From JAUASW01 sp036880965 (GTDB taxonomy: Bacteria > Pseudomonadota > Gammaproteobacteria > Burkholderiales > Burkholderiaceae_C), in assembly GCF_036880965.1 (NCBI RefSeq), contig NZ_JBAJMV010000001.1, positions 992,001 through 1,056,000 of the forward strand: a stretch of DNA of 64,000 nucleotides, read 5' to 3'. Below are positions 25,945 to 34,697 of this stretch, one piece after another (the stretch's first letter is position 1; each line of letters opens with the position of its first letter). A program made the position numbers and the translations under genes. The notes beneath the pieces are model-generated. The model was given only the letters and a program-made list of their open reading frames with translations. It had not been told where the DNA came from and ran no database searches.

Positions 25945-27036
25945 CTATTGTTTTGTGCGCATCAAAAGCACGCTCAGCAAGGAGAGCAGCAGCGCGGCAC
26001 CGCCGGTGTGCATCAGGGCGGCGGCAATCGGCCAGTCCAGCACGACATTGGACAGGCCGGTGGCGATCTGCAAGGCCAGCACCAGGCCGAGGCGACGCGA
26101 CCAACGCGCCTGCCCGGCGACGGCGAGGCGCCAGATCAAGGCCAGCAAAGCGAGCGTCAGGACCAACGCACCGATGCGGTGGCTGAGGTGGATGGCGGTC
26201 AGCGCCTCGAAGGGCAGCCAGCCGCCGTCAGCACCGACGCCCAGATGGCGCCAAAGCGTGAAACCCGCCGAGAAGTCGGTCGCCGGCCACCAATTGCCGG
26301 CCCGGCAGCTGGGGAAATCATTGCAGGCCAGCACCGCGTAATTGGTGCTCACCCAGCCGCCCAACGCCACCTGCACCACCGTCAAGAACCAGGCGGCGAT
26401 CAGCCCGCGGCGCAGGCCGGCGCTCAAGGTGACCTGCTTCGGCGCATACAGCTGCGCTTGCGCGGCAAGCAGCACCAGCAGGCCCAGGCCGAACAGCAGA
26501 TGCAAGGTGACGATGGCCGGGAACAGCTTCATCGTCACCGTCAAAGCGCCAAAACCACCCTGCACCAGCACCCAGGCCAACGTGAGCGTTGCCCACCACG
26601 GCGCCGAGGGCGGCAGCTCGAACTTCTTGCGGCCACGCCAGCTGAAGATGGTCAGAAGGACGATAAGGAAGCCGACGCCGCTCGCCAGGTAGCGATGCAC
26701 CATCTCGACCCAGGCCTTGCCATGCGTGACCGGGCCGGTGGGTTGAGCCGTTTGCGCGATGTTGATGTGCTCTTGGGCGCCCAGCGGGCTCGCGTGGCCG
26801 TAGCAGCCCGGCCAGTCCGGGCAGCCCAGGCCGGAGTCGCTCAGCCGCGTGAAGGCGCCGAACACGACCAGGTCGAAGGTCAGGAACAGCGTCAGCAAGG
26901 CCAGGCCATGCAACCAGCCGCGCGAGCCGAAGGCCACGCCGCGCTGGCGCCGCCACAGCCACAGCAGCGGCAGGCCGCCCAGCAGGGCGCCGACGAGGAG
27001 CAGCTTCAAGAGAGGAGAGAGATCGAAACCGGACAT
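25945..27036 (-). CDS. ctaA: Heme A synthase COX15/CtaA
   Basis: A 363-residue, eight-helix membrane protein. The paired heme-binding histidines appear in MVHRYLAS, VTLHLLFG, AIHLSHRIGA and ALMHTGGAA, and the GAFTRLSDSGLGCPDWPGCYG motif is diagnostic. The Cys pair CNDFPSC in the second half is also conserved. It oxidises heme O to heme A for cytochrome oxidase. It is 20 bases after the thioredoxin-like gene. Confidence 0.96.
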   Translation of the reverse strand: MSGFDLSPLLKLLLVGALLGGLPLLWLWRRQRGVAFGSRGWLHGLALLTLFLTFDLVVFGAFTRLSDSGLGCPDWPGCYGHASPLGAQEHINIAQTAQPTGPVTHGKAWVEMVHRYLASGVGFLIVLLTIFSWRGRKKFELPPSAPWWATLTLAWVLVQGGFGALTVTMKLFPAIVTLHLLFGLGLLVLLAAQAQLYAPKQVTLSAGLRRGLIAAWFLTVVQVALGGWVSTNYAVLACNDFPSCRAGNWWPATDFSAGFTLWRHLGVGADGGWLPFEALTAIHLSHRIGALVLTLALLALIWRLAVAGQARWSRRLGLVLALQIATGLSNVVLDWPIAAALMHTGGAALLLSLLSVLLMRTKQ

Positions 27037-27056
27037 GCTTGTGCTTCAGCGCCGGC

Positions 27057-27728
27057 TCAACGCCCTGGCTTGTCCCAACCCGCGTTGGCCTTCATCAGCC
27101 GATCCAGGTCCTTCTTGATCTTGCTCGGGTCCGGATCGACCGGCTCGCGCAGCATCCACCGCCCCACGGGGTCGATGATGTAAATGTGGTCCTGCAGCTT
27201 CGCTCCAGCCGCTGGCTTCAGCCAGGCTTCCAGCTCGGTGCGGGGCACACGCAACGTCTGCACTGGGATGCCCTTGCTGACGGCCTCCTGCAGCTCGGGG
27301 CGCAGCGGTTCGTCGTCAGGGATCAGCCAGAGCTTGTCGAGCTTGTCGCGCTCCTTGCCGAGCATCTCGCGCAACTGGCGCTGCATGAAGAGCTGGTTCT
27401 CGCAGGCCTTGTCGCAGGCTGCGGGCTGCACCACGGTCAGCAGCCACTGGCCCTTGAGGCTGGCCACACTCACCGGCTGGCCAGCGAGGTCGCGAAGGCT
27501 CAGGGATTCAGGGATGTCGACCGTCGGCACGATCAGGTCACCATAGGCCTTGCCGCTCAGGCCCATCACGTAGAAGCTGTAGTACGAGGCCAGCACCGGC
27601 ATCGCGCAGATCAGCACGACGCCAAGCGCCTGCCAGCGGCCACGGCGCGTCATCGCGGCGCGCTCGCCCGGCAGTGGTGCGCTGTGCACGGTCATGCTCA
27701 GTGGCTCGGCGGAGGATTTCTCAGACAT
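27057..27728 (-). CDS. Membrane-anchored thioredoxin-fold protein of the cytochrome oxidase assembly operon
   Basis: A 223-residue protein with one N-terminal membrane helix (about residues 30-50) and a periplasmic domain that resembles SCO/thioredoxin folds (LKGQWLLTVVQPAACDKACENQLF). The C-x3-C pair (ACDKAC) sits where SCO has CxxxC. The family is found only between SURF1 and COX15 in betaproteobacteria and is presumed to help oxidase assembly. ATG 27728 overlaps the SURF1 stop by 8 bases; a longer start at 27767 is also open. Confidence 0.72.
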   Translation of the reverse strand: MSEKSSAEPLSMTVHSAPLPGERAAMTRRGRWQALGVVLICAMPVLASYYSFYVMGLSGKAYGDLIVPTVDIPESLSLRDLAGQPVSVASLKGQWLLTVVQPAACDKACENQLFMQRQLREMLGKERDKLDKLWLIPDDEPLRPELQEAVSKGIPVQTLRVPRTELEAWLKPAAGAKLQDHIYIIDPVGRWMLREPVDPDPSKIKKDLDRLMKANAGWDKPGR

Positions 27729-28443
27729 GGTGCTGCCGCCGGGGGCGGAGGAGTTGGAACCAGACATAAAGACCCAGGATCAGCGCAGCGAGCGCAAACC
27801 ATTGAAAGGCGTAACCGTAGTGCTTGGACAGGCCCAGGTCGGGCGTTGGCCAGTCGCGCGGCAAGTTGTCGTCGGCATTGCTGCCAACGGTCTGCAAGAC
27901 CGCCAAGGGCAGGATGGGCAGCCCGGTTTCACGAGCATAGGCAGCCGGGTCGAGATTTTGCCGGATCGTGCCGGTACCGGCCTCGCCCAGCTGATAAAGC
28001 CTTGTCGGCGCGACCGCCACCCGCCCTTCGAGTTCGACGACGCCGGCCGGCGTAGCAAGCATTGGCGCACGATTGCGCTGCTGTGCATCAAAGCCGACCC
28101 AACCGCGCTGCACGAGCACGATCTCCTGCCGACCATCGAGGCGCAGAGGCGTCACCGCATAGAAGCCGGCGCGGCCGTTCATCGGGCGGTTGTCCAGCAG
28201 CACGGTGCGATCAGCCAGCCACTCACCACGCAAACGGACGCGGCGATGCACAGGCATCGGTGCCTCAAGCAAGGCAGAGGCAGGCAGCGCTGCGGCCTTC
28301 TCGCCGGCTTCCAGGCCTGACTGGATGGCGCGCTTCTCGGCGGCGCGGTCGAGCTGCCACCAGCCCAGGCGACCGGTGAGCGCCACACCAAGAATGGCGG
28401 CCACCAACACCACGGCGCGGCGCCTGTCCTTCATTGCTGTCAT
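27721..28443 (-). CDS. SURF1 family cytochrome oxidase assembly protein
   Basis: A 240-residue protein with two membrane helices, one at the N-terminus (about 10-28) and one near the C-terminus (about 210-230), which is the SURF1 layout. GRLGWWQLDRAAEK and the conserved W-x6-YGYAFQWFALA block are present. It helps insert heme a into subunit I. ATG 28443 starts MTAMKDRR. It is divergent from the small DUF2909 gene with only 33 bases between, so the promoters must overlap. Confidence 0.92.
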   Translation of the reverse strand: MTAMKDRRRAVVLVAAILGVALTGRLGWWQLDRAAEKRAIQSGLEAGEKAAALPASALLEAPMPVHRRVRLRGEWLADRTVLLDNRPMNGRAGFYAVTPLRLDGRQEIVLVQRGWVGFDAQQRNRAPMLATPAGVVELEGRVAVAPTRLYQLGEAGTGTIRQNLDPAAYARETGLPILPLAVLQTVGSNADDNLPRDWPTPDLGLSKHYGYAFQWFALAALILGLYVWFQLLRPRRQHHV

Positions 28444-28476
28444 GTTGGCGGGCCCCCGATGGAATAATCCGCAGCC

Positions 28477-28695
28477 ATGAAATACCTGATCGTGATCGGC
28501 CTCATCGCCGTGCTCCTGGCGCTGGCCTCGGCCGGCTTCTTCATGCTCCGCAGAGGGGCCACCCAAGGCCGCGATGTCCGCATGGCTCGCGCGCTGGCAC
28601 TGCGGGTGGCGGTTTCGGTGGCACTGTTCCTGTTCATCTGGCTTGCGTATCTGATGGGTTGGATCCAGCCAACCGGCGTGCCGCTAGCCAAGTAA
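28477..28695 (+). CDS. Twin transmembrane protein, DUF2909 family
   Basis: A 72-residue protein with two membrane helices (residues 3-24 and 45-65) joined by a basic loop (RRGATQGRDVRMARAL). The family sits beside cytochrome oxidase genes in betaproteobacteria. It is inverted relative to both flanking oxidase operons. Role unknown; association with oxidase assembly is inferred from position. Confidence 0.82.
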   Translation: MKYLIVIGLIAVLLALASAGFFMLRRGATQGRDVRMARALALRVAVSVALFLFIWLAYLMGWIQPTGVPLAK

Positions 28696-28711
28696 GCGGC
28701 CAGTGCCTGAA

Positions 28712-28740
28712 TAAAAAAAGCGCCGCTCGATGCGGCGCTT
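28712..28740. terminator. Terminator between DUF2909 gene and ctaE
   Basis: A 9-bp stem AAGCGCCGC/GCGGCGCTT with a TCGAT loop. On the minus strand it is followed by seven T, so it ends the ctaC-ctaE transcript; on the plus strand CTTCTTC gives a weaker tail for DUF2909. Confidence 0.9.
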
Positions 28741-28764
28741 CTTCATTGCAGGCCTTGCGGCCCA

Positions 28765-29649
28765 TTACATCCAGTAGACGACGATGTACAGGCCCAGCCA
28801 GACCACGTCCACAAAGTGCCAGTACCAGGCGGCGCCTTCGAAACCGAAGTGCTTGTCCTTGGTGAAGTGGCCCTTTTGCAGGCGCAGCGTGATGAACAGC
28901 AGCATCAGCATGCCGACGAACACGTGGAAGCCGTGGAAGCCGGTCAGCAGGAAGAAGGTCGAGCCGAACACGCCGGACGTCAGCTTCAGGTTCAGCTCCG
29001 CATAGGCGTGGTGATATTCGTAGCCCTGCAGGCACAGGAAGACGATACCCAGGATCACGGTGGCCCACATCCAGGCGATGGTCTTGCTGCGGTTGCCGGC
29101 CAGGATGGCGTGGTGGGCAATCGTCAGGGTCACACCCGAGGTCAGCAGCAGCGCGGTGTTGATCGTCGGGATCGGCCAGGGGCCCATGGTCTGGAAGGCT
29201 TCAACCATGCCGGCAGGGGCGGCCGTGCCAGCACCTGCAACGCTCGGCCACAGGGCCTTGAAGTTGGGCCACAGGATGGCGTTGTCCAGGCTGCCCAGCG
29301 ACGGCACCGAGTGGTTGCGGGCCCAGTACAGCGCACCGAAGAAGGCGCCGAAGAACATCACTTCAGAGAAGATGAACCAGCCCATGCTCCAGCGGAAGGA
29401 GAGGTCGATCCGCTCGCTGTACATGCCGCCTTCGCTTTCGCGGATCGCATCACCAAACCACTGCTTGAGCACAAAGGCCCACCACAGCAGACCGAAGATC
29501 AGCGAATACATGCCCCAGTCGTGGCCGTTGATCCACTGGCCTGCGCCCAGGATCACGAAGAACAGGCCGATGGCGGCCATGACCGGATGACGCGAGGGTC
29601 CGGGCACAAAGTAGTACGGGGCTTTCCCGTGGGTGGTCGCTGCCGACAT
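28765..29649 (-). CDS. ctaE: Cytochrome c oxidase subunit III
   Basis: A 294-residue, seven-helix membrane protein. Blocks such as YYFVPGPSRHPVMAA, FRWSMGWFIFSEVMFFGAFF with the conserved Glu, and HAILAGNR and FHGFHVFVG are typical of subunit III. It stabilises the catalytic core of the aa3/caa3 oxidase. It is the last gene of the ctaC-ctaD-small-ctaG-DUF2970-ctaE operon. Confidence 0.97.
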   Translation of the reverse strand: MSAATTHGKAPYYFVPGPSRHPVMAAIGLFFVILGAGQWINGHDWGMYSLIFGLLWWAFVLKQWFGDAIRESEGGMYSERIDLSFRWSMGWFIFSEVMFFGAFFGALYWARNHSVPSLGSLDNAILWPNFKALWPSVAGAGTAAPAGMVEAFQTMGPWPIPTINTALLLTSGVTLTIAHHAILAGNRSKTIAWMWATVILGIVFLCLQGYEYHHAYAELNLKLTSGVFGSTFFLLTGFHGFHVFVGMLMLLFITLRLQKGHFTKDKHFGFEGAAWYWHFVDVVWLGLYIVVYWM

Positions 29650-29699
29650 CTTTCTTCTCCTCGAACTAAAGCTTCAGTAGTTCAATCAAAACTGCAATT

Positions 29700-29933
29700 T
29701 CAGCTGCTTGCGATGCTGCTGCCGATCACCCACTGGACGACCAGCACCAGCATCAGCACAAACAGAATGGCCCCGATCACGCCGGCGATGATCACATGCA
29801 CCGGGTTCAGCTGAGCCACATCCTTGTCGTAATCGGCGCCACGACGCACGCCGAAGAAGGCCCAGGCAATTGCCTTGACCGTCTGGAAAAACGAGCCGCG
29901 CCGTTGCGTGGCCTCCTTCAAATCCTGCGTCAC
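29700..29933 (-). CDS. DUF2970 small membrane protein
   Basis: A 77-residue protein with one C-terminal membrane helix (about 48-70) and the family's FFQTVKAIAWAFFGVRR motif. The start is a GTG at 29933 that overlaps the ctaG stop as GTGA, so it is translationally coupled to ctaG. It is always found in betaproteobacterial cytochrome oxidase clusters; its function is unknown. Confidence 0.85.
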   Translation of the reverse strand: MTQDLKEATQRRGSFFQTVKAIAWAFFGVRRGADYDKDVAQLNPVHVIIAGVIGAILFVLMLVLVVQWVIGSSIASS

Positions 29934-30550
29934 GACTTCGACCCCTTCGCGCCGTTGAGCACCGGAGCCGCTGCCTGCTTCTTGCCCGCCACCTCGAAGA
30001 AGGTATAGGACAAGGTGATGGTCTTGACGTCCTTGGGCAGCTTGGGGTCGATGACGAACACCACCGGCCACTGCTTGCCTTCACCGGCCGCCAAGGTGTA
30101 CTCGTTGAAGCAGAAACATTCCAGCTTGTTGAAGTGGGCCGTGGCCTGCTTCGGCGCGTAGCTGGGAATGGCCTGCGCCGACATCACGCGGTTCTGGACA
30201 TTCTTGAACTCGTACATCACGGTTGTCAGCTCGCCCGGATGCACTTCCAGGTGGCTGACCGCCGGCTTGAACTCCCAGGGGCCACGCACATTGGCATCGA
30301 ACTCGATGCTGATCTTGCGGCTGTAGTCGATCTGGGTGTTCTTGATGTCCCGGGCCTTGACCGCGTGCTGGCGCTCGGAGAGCGACAGCACGTTGATGCC
30401 CAGCGCCGAACAGATGGCGTTGTAGAGCGGCACCAGCGAGTAGGCGAAACCGAACATCAGCACCGCCACGACGGACAGCTTACCCACCAGCTGCAGATTG
30501 GCTCTGCGCAGGGATTCAAGCCAGTTCCGGCGGGGCGTGGAATCGCTCAT
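29930..30550 (-). CDS. ctaG: Cytochrome c oxidase assembly protein CtaG (Cox11)
   Basis: A 206-residue protein with one N-terminal helix (about 25-45) and a periplasmic immunoglobulin-like domain. The copper-binding motif is LECFCFNEY, with a further conserved Cys in the helix (YNAICSALGI). It delivers copper to the CuB site of subunit I. It is 12 bases after the 38-codon small gene and overlaps DUF2970. Confidence 0.96.
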   Translation of the reverse strand: MSDSTPRRNWLESLRRANLQLVGKLSVVAVLMFGFAYSLVPLYNAICSALGINVLSLSERQHAVKARDIKNTQIDYSRKISIEFDANVRGPWEFKPAVSHLEVHPGELTTVMYEFKNVQNRVMSAQAIPSYAPKQATAHFNKLECFCFNEYTLAAGEGKQWPVVFVIDPKLPKDVKTITLSYTFFEVAGKKQAAAPVLNGAKGSKS

Positions 30551-30562
30551 GTCTGAAGCCGC

Positions 30563-30679
30563 TCAGAAACCGTACAGCGCGATCTTGGTCACGAAACCAA
30601 CCGCGAACACTGCGGCCACCGACGCCAGGATCAAAGCCAGGCGACGGTTGGCGCGACGTTGTTCTTGCGTCTGGGCCAT
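30563..30679 (-). CDS. Cytochrome oxidase small assembly protein
   Basis: A 38-residue single-helix protein reading MAQTQEQRRANRRLALI at its start, with the helix at about residues 14-34. It lies between ctaD (5 bases) and ctaG (12 bases). Short proteins of this kind sit at the same place in other Burkholderiales and are annotated only by context. Its size and strict operon spacing support a real gene. Confidence 0.8.
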   Translation of the reverse strand: MAQTQEQRRANRRLALILASVAAVFAVGFVTKIALYGF

Positions 30680-30684
30680 GGTGA

Positions 30685-32322
30685 TCAGCCGACGATCTTG
30701 GTGGCCGTGCGATCCAGCTTCGGCGGGTTCTCGAAGGTGTGGAACGGGGCCGGCGACGGCACTTCCCATTCCAGGCCTTCAGCCGCTTCCCAGGGACGCT
30801 GCGGGGCCTTCTCACCCTTGCCGCGCATCAGCGGGATGGCCACGGCGAAGAAGAAGTAGACCTGCATCAGACCGAAGCCGAATGCGCCCACCGACGCGAT
30901 CGCATTGAAGTCGGCGAACTGCATCGGATAGTCGGCATAGCGACGCGGCATGCCGGCCAGACCCAGGAAGTGCATCGGGAAGAAGGTGATGTTGAAGAAG
31001 ATCAGCGAGCCCCAGAAGTGAATCTTGGCACGCGTCTCCGAGATCATCACGCCAGCCCACTTCGGACCCCAGTAGTACACGCCAGCGTACAGCGCATACA
31101 GCGAGCCAGCCACCAGCACATAGTGGAAGTGGGCCACCACGTAATAGGTGTCCTGCACCTGGATGTCGATCGGGGCCATGGCCAGGATCAGGCCCGTGAA
31201 ACCACCCATCGTGAACACGAAGATGAAGCCCACGGCCCACAGCATCGGGGCTTCGAAGGTCATCGAACCGCGCCACATCGTGGCCAGCCAGTTGAAGATC
31301 TTCACGCCCGTGGGCACGGCGATCAGCATGGTCGCGTACATGAAGAACAGCTGACCCGTCACCGGCATGCCGGTGGCGAACATGTGGTGGGCCCAGACGA
31401 TGAAGGACAGGATCGCGATCGACGCGGTCGCATAGACCATCGAGGCGTAGCCGAACAGCTTCTTGCGGGCAAAGGTCGGGACGATCTGGCTGACGATGCC
31501 GAAGGCCGGCAAGATCATGATGTAGACCTCGGGGTGGCCGAAGAACCAGAAGATGTGCTGGTACATCACCGGGTCACCACCGCCGGCCGGGCTGAAGAAG
31601 CTCGTGCCGAAGTGGCGGTCGGTCAGCGTCATCGTGATGGCGCCGGCGAGCACCGGCATCACGGCGATCAGCAGGTAGGCGGTGATCAGCCAGGTCCAGG
31701 CGAACATCGGCATCTTCATCAGCGTCATGCCAGGCGCGCGCATGTTCAGGATGGTGACGATGATGTTGATCGAGCCCATGATGGACGAGGCGCCGAGGAT
31801 GTGCATCGCGAAGATGCCGGCATCCATCGAAGGGCCCATCTGCAGCGTCAGCGGTGCGTACAGCGTCCAGCCGGCAGCGGGTGCGCCGCCAGGCATGAAG
31901 AACGATGCGACCAGCATGATGGCGGCGGGAATCATCAGCCAGAAGCTGAAGTTGTTCATCCGCGCAAAGGCCATGTCGGAGGCGCCGATCTGCAGCGGGA
32001 TCATCCAGTTCGCGAAGCCCACGAAAGCCGGCATGATCGCGCCGAACACCATGATCAGACCGTGCATGGTCGTGAACTGGTTGAACAGCTCCGGATTGAA
32101 GAACTGCAGGCCAGGCTGGAACAGTTCGGCGCGGATGCACAGGGCCAGCACACCGCCGACCATCAGCATCGTGAAGGCGAACAGCAGGTACAGGGTACCG
32201 ATGTCCTTGTGGTTGGTAGCGAACACCCAACGACGCCAGCCCGTGGGGGCATGATGATCATCGTGATGATCGTGGCCGTGGGCATGAGAGTCGTGACCGT
32301 GGGGGTCAAGCACTGCTGACAT
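30685..32322 (-). CDS. ctaD: Cytochrome c oxidase subunit I
   Basis: A 545-residue, twelve-helix heme-copper oxidase subunit. Metal ligands are visible: FTTMHG (low-spin heme), HPEVY (CuB His cross-linked to Tyr), WAHHMF (CuB) and VVAHFHYVL (both hemes). The N-terminus has an unusual His/Asp-rich stretch at residues 8-25 with about nine histidines. It reduces oxygen to water and pumps protons at the inner membrane. It follows ctaC by 28 bases. Confidence 0.98.
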   Translation of the reverse strand: MSAVLDPHGHDSHAHGHDHHDDHHAPTGWRRWVFATNHKDIGTLYLLFAFTMLMVGGVLALCIRAELFQPGLQFFNPELFNQFTTMHGLIMVFGAIMPAFVGFANWMIPLQIGASDMAFARMNNFSFWLMIPAAIMLVASFFMPGGAPAAGWTLYAPLTLQMGPSMDAGIFAMHILGASSIMGSINIIVTILNMRAPGMTLMKMPMFAWTWLITAYLLIAVMPVLAGAITMTLTDRHFGTSFFSPAGGGDPVMYQHIFWFFGHPEVYIMILPAFGIVSQIVPTFARKKLFGYASMVYATASIAILSFIVWAHHMFATGMPVTGQLFFMYATMLIAVPTGVKIFNWLATMWRGSMTFEAPMLWAVGFIFVFTMGGFTGLILAMAPIDIQVQDTYYVVAHFHYVLVAGSLYALYAGVYYWGPKWAGVMISETRAKIHFWGSLIFFNITFFPMHFLGLAGMPRRYADYPMQFADFNAIASVGAFGFGLMQVYFFFAVAIPLMRGKGEKAPQRPWEAAEGLEWEVPSPAPFHTFENPPKLDRTATKIVG

Positions 32323-32350
32323 GTCGATTCCTTAAAGACGTCCGGTGTAC

Positions 32351-33547
32351 TTACTTGCGGGCGGCCGCGACTTCAGCGGGCTGCACGACCTGGCCGGTCT
32401 TGTTCGACCAGCTGTTCTTGGTGTACGTGATGACGGCAGCGATCTCGGTGTCGCTCAGCTGCTTCCACGCCGGCATGGCGCCGTTGTTCTGGCCGTTCAG
32501 GAGCACGCCGACCTGCTTGAGCTTGTCGTCGCTCAGCACCACCGGCGAGCCGTCCAGAGCCTTGATCGGGCCTGCGCCCTTGCCATCCGGCTTGTGGCAG
32601 GCCGCGCAGTTGGCGGCGTAGACCTTCTCGCCGCGGGCCACCAGGGCAGCCAATTCCCAGACCTTGCTCGGATCGTCCGCCTTGGCGGCCATTTCCTTCT
32701 TCTTGCCATCGACCCAGGCAGCGTAGTCTTCAGCCGACACCACCTTCACGTGGATGGGCATGTAGGCGTGCTCCTTGCCGCACAGCTCGGCGCACTGGCC
32801 GTAGAAGTCGCCGATCTGCTCGGCCTTGAACCAGGTGTCGCGCACGAAGCCCGGAATCGCATCCTGCTTGACGCCGAAGGCCGGCACCATCCAGGCATGG
32901 ATCACGTCGTTGGCCGTCGTGATGATGCGCACCTTCTTGTTGACCGGCACGACCAGCGGGTTGTCGACCTTCAGAAGGTAGTTGTCGACCTGTTCGGGCT
33001 TGCCCGAGTCCGACGCGACGCGCTGGGCGGTGTCCAGCGTGGCCAGGAAGTTGATGCCCTCGCCCTCGCCCTTGAGGTAGTCGTAGCCCCACTTCCACTG
33101 GTAGCCGGTGGCCTTGATGGTCAGGTCGGCGTTGGTGGTGTCCTTCATGGCGACGACCACCTTGGTGGCCGGCAAGGCCATCAGGATGACGATCACGAAG
33201 GGGACGACGGTCCAGGCGATTTCAACGGCCACGCTTTCGTGGAAGTTGGCGGCCACCGCGCCCTTGCTCTTGCGGTGCTTCCAGATGGAATAGAACATCA
33301 CACCGAACACAGCCAGGAAAATGGCCACGCAGATGATCAGCATGAAGTTGTGCAGCCACATCTGCTCGGTCGCGATCTTGGTGACCGGCGGGTGCAGATT
33401 GAGCTGATTGACGGCCGGGCCGCCCGGCAGGTCGTTTACCGCTTGGCCCGCAAGAGCCGCCTGGACGGCAAGCGTGCTGCCCAGGGCCAGCACCAGCTGA
33501 CCGATCCGGCGCCCAACTTGATGCACTCGCTCGTTCATCATTTTCAT
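32351..33547 (-). CDS. ctaC: Cytochrome c oxidase subunit II with fused cytochrome c domain
   Basis: A 398-residue subunit II. After a signal/anchor region and two helices comes the CuA cupredoxin domain with HAWMVPAFGVK and QCAELCGKEHAYM, which hold the CuA ligands. A C-terminal class I cytochrome c domain (about 290-380) has the heme motif CAACH and a distal Met in NNGAMPAW. This fusion defines the caa3 type. ATG 33547 is preferred; a GTG three codons upstream is open. It is the first gene of the operon. Confidence 0.97.
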   Translation of the reverse strand: MKMMNERVHQVGRRIGQLVLALGSTLAVQAALAGQAVNDLPGGPAVNQLNLHPPVTKIATEQMWLHNFMLIICVAIFLAVFGVMFYSIWKHRKSKGAVAANFHESVAVEIAWTVVPFVIVILMALPATKVVVAMKDTTNADLTIKATGYQWKWGYDYLKGEGEGINFLATLDTAQRVASDSGKPEQVDNYLLKVDNPLVVPVNKKVRIITTANDVIHAWMVPAFGVKQDAIPGFVRDTWFKAEQIGDFYGQCAELCGKEHAYMPIHVKVVSAEDYAAWVDGKKKEMAAKADDPSKVWELAALVARGEKVYAANCAACHKPDGKGAGPIKALDGSPVVLSDDKLKQVGVLLNGQNNGAMPAWKQLSDTEIAAVITYTKNSWSNKTGQVVQPAEVAAARK

Positions 33548-33733
33548 GGTCGTCACTTCAGTTTCAATTTCAAGCCAAGAACGCCGATGCGGCCATGCAA
33601 GTTGGCCGCTGCGACATCCGTCGTCTGTGGAGCCTGGGGAGGCTTCTTTGTCTCGTGCTGCACCCTGCTGGAATGGTGCTGGACGTGCCAGGTCTTGACC
33701 CTTCCAGCCAGGCGCACATGTGGTCAGCCGCGC

Positions 33734-33739
33734 ATTTTA
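33734..33739 (-). promoter_or_regulatory. Probable -10 box of the cta operon
   Basis: Minus strand reads GGGCTAAAATGCG, giving TAAAAT about 187 bases before the ctaC start. The leader also holds a GCGGCCA/TGGCCGC stem at 33589-33609. The -35 is not clear. Nothing else is seen in this 238-base gap. Confidence 0.4.
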
Positions 33740-33785
33740 GCCCAGCGCCATGAGCACAACGTGGTCTTGTGGCCCTTGACATGCC

Positions 33786-34697
33786 TCAGCGAGGTCCCTG
33801 TTTGCGCACCATGGCCCTCATATCGTCCAGCGAAACCGCGGTTTCGGCCGCCAGCCGGGCCCTGGGAACCGGCTTGAAAGCGTGGCCGTAGATCAGTTCG
33901 ACCCGGGCCCGCAGGAGGCCATCGGCACCGCGCAGGCCTTCGAGCGCCTGCACGAGACGCTGCTTCCAGGCCCGGCCGCGCAGCCCGGCGAATCGACTGG
34001 GTGAAACATTGCCCCCCAGTGAGCGCAGGTCCGCCAGCAGGCTCTCGGGGCTGGTCCAGGTCAGCGTCAGGAGCTCCTGATCCATCACCGGGTCGGCAAA
34101 ACCGGCCTGCACCAGTTCGTCGCCGATGTCGTGCATGTCGATCCAGGGCGGCGCCGGCTCGCCCCAAGCTTGCTGGGCGTAGAGCGGACGCAGCTCGACA
34201 AAGCTGTCGGGGCCCAGGCAGGAGAACATCAGGAAGCCATCAACTGCCAGCGAGCGATGCCAGGCCATCAAGAGTGCAGGGAGTTGACTGCTGCCGTGCA
34301 GGCACATATTGGCCCACAGCAGTTCGGCGGCGCCGGGCTCGACCAGCTCCGGCCGGACCTGATGAGGCAAATTGCGGCGCAGGAGCTTGTCCATGAAGCC
34401 GGCCTGCGGCGCACGGGACTCGTCCAGATCGACCCAGACTTGGCGCGCCTGCGGATAGGCCTGGGCCAGGTCGTCCTGGCTGCCACCGAGCCAGGCAGCC
34501 CATTGGATCACGGTGGCAGGTTGCAGCTTGATCACCTGCAGGCGCTCGGCCATCCGGCGCGAGACCTCTCGATTCAGCCAGGGCGCCTCGGCTGCCTTCA
34601 TGAGGCGGCGGCGCTGCTGCCGCACAGCCACCGGATCTATGCCTACGGTCTTGCCACTCGCTACTTCAGATGGGGGAGAAACCGGAGGCGCTGTCAT
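33786..34697 (-). CDS. BioC-like methyltransferase-fold protein with degenerate SAM motif
   Basis: A 303-residue protein resembling malonyl-ACP methyltransferase BioC: the PWLNREVSRRMAERL N-terminal block, FLMFSCLGPDSFVELR and WIDMHDIGDELVQAGF. The SAM-binding loop, normally DxGxGxG, reads VIQWAAWLGGSQDD, so the glycine-rich motif is missing. It may be a divergent BioC with changed cofactor binding or a non-catalytic relative. The ATG at 34697 overlaps the comF start on the other strand (the CATG at 34695-34698 serves both). No other biotin gene is near. Confidence 0.7.
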   Translation of the reverse strand: MTAPPVSPPSEVASGKTVGIDPVAVRQQRRRLMKAAEAPWLNREVSRRMAERLQVIKLQPATVIQWAAWLGGSQDDLAQAYPQARQVWVDLDESRAPQAGFMDKLLRRNLPHQVRPELVEPGAAELLWANMCLHGSSQLPALLMAWHRSLAVDGFLMFSCLGPDSFVELRPLYAQQAWGEPAPPWIDMHDIGDELVQAGFADPVMDQELLTLTWTSPESLLADLRSLGGNVSPSRFAGLRGRAWKQRLVQALEGLRGADGLLRARVELIYGHAFKPVPRARLAAETAVSLDDMRAMVRKQGPR

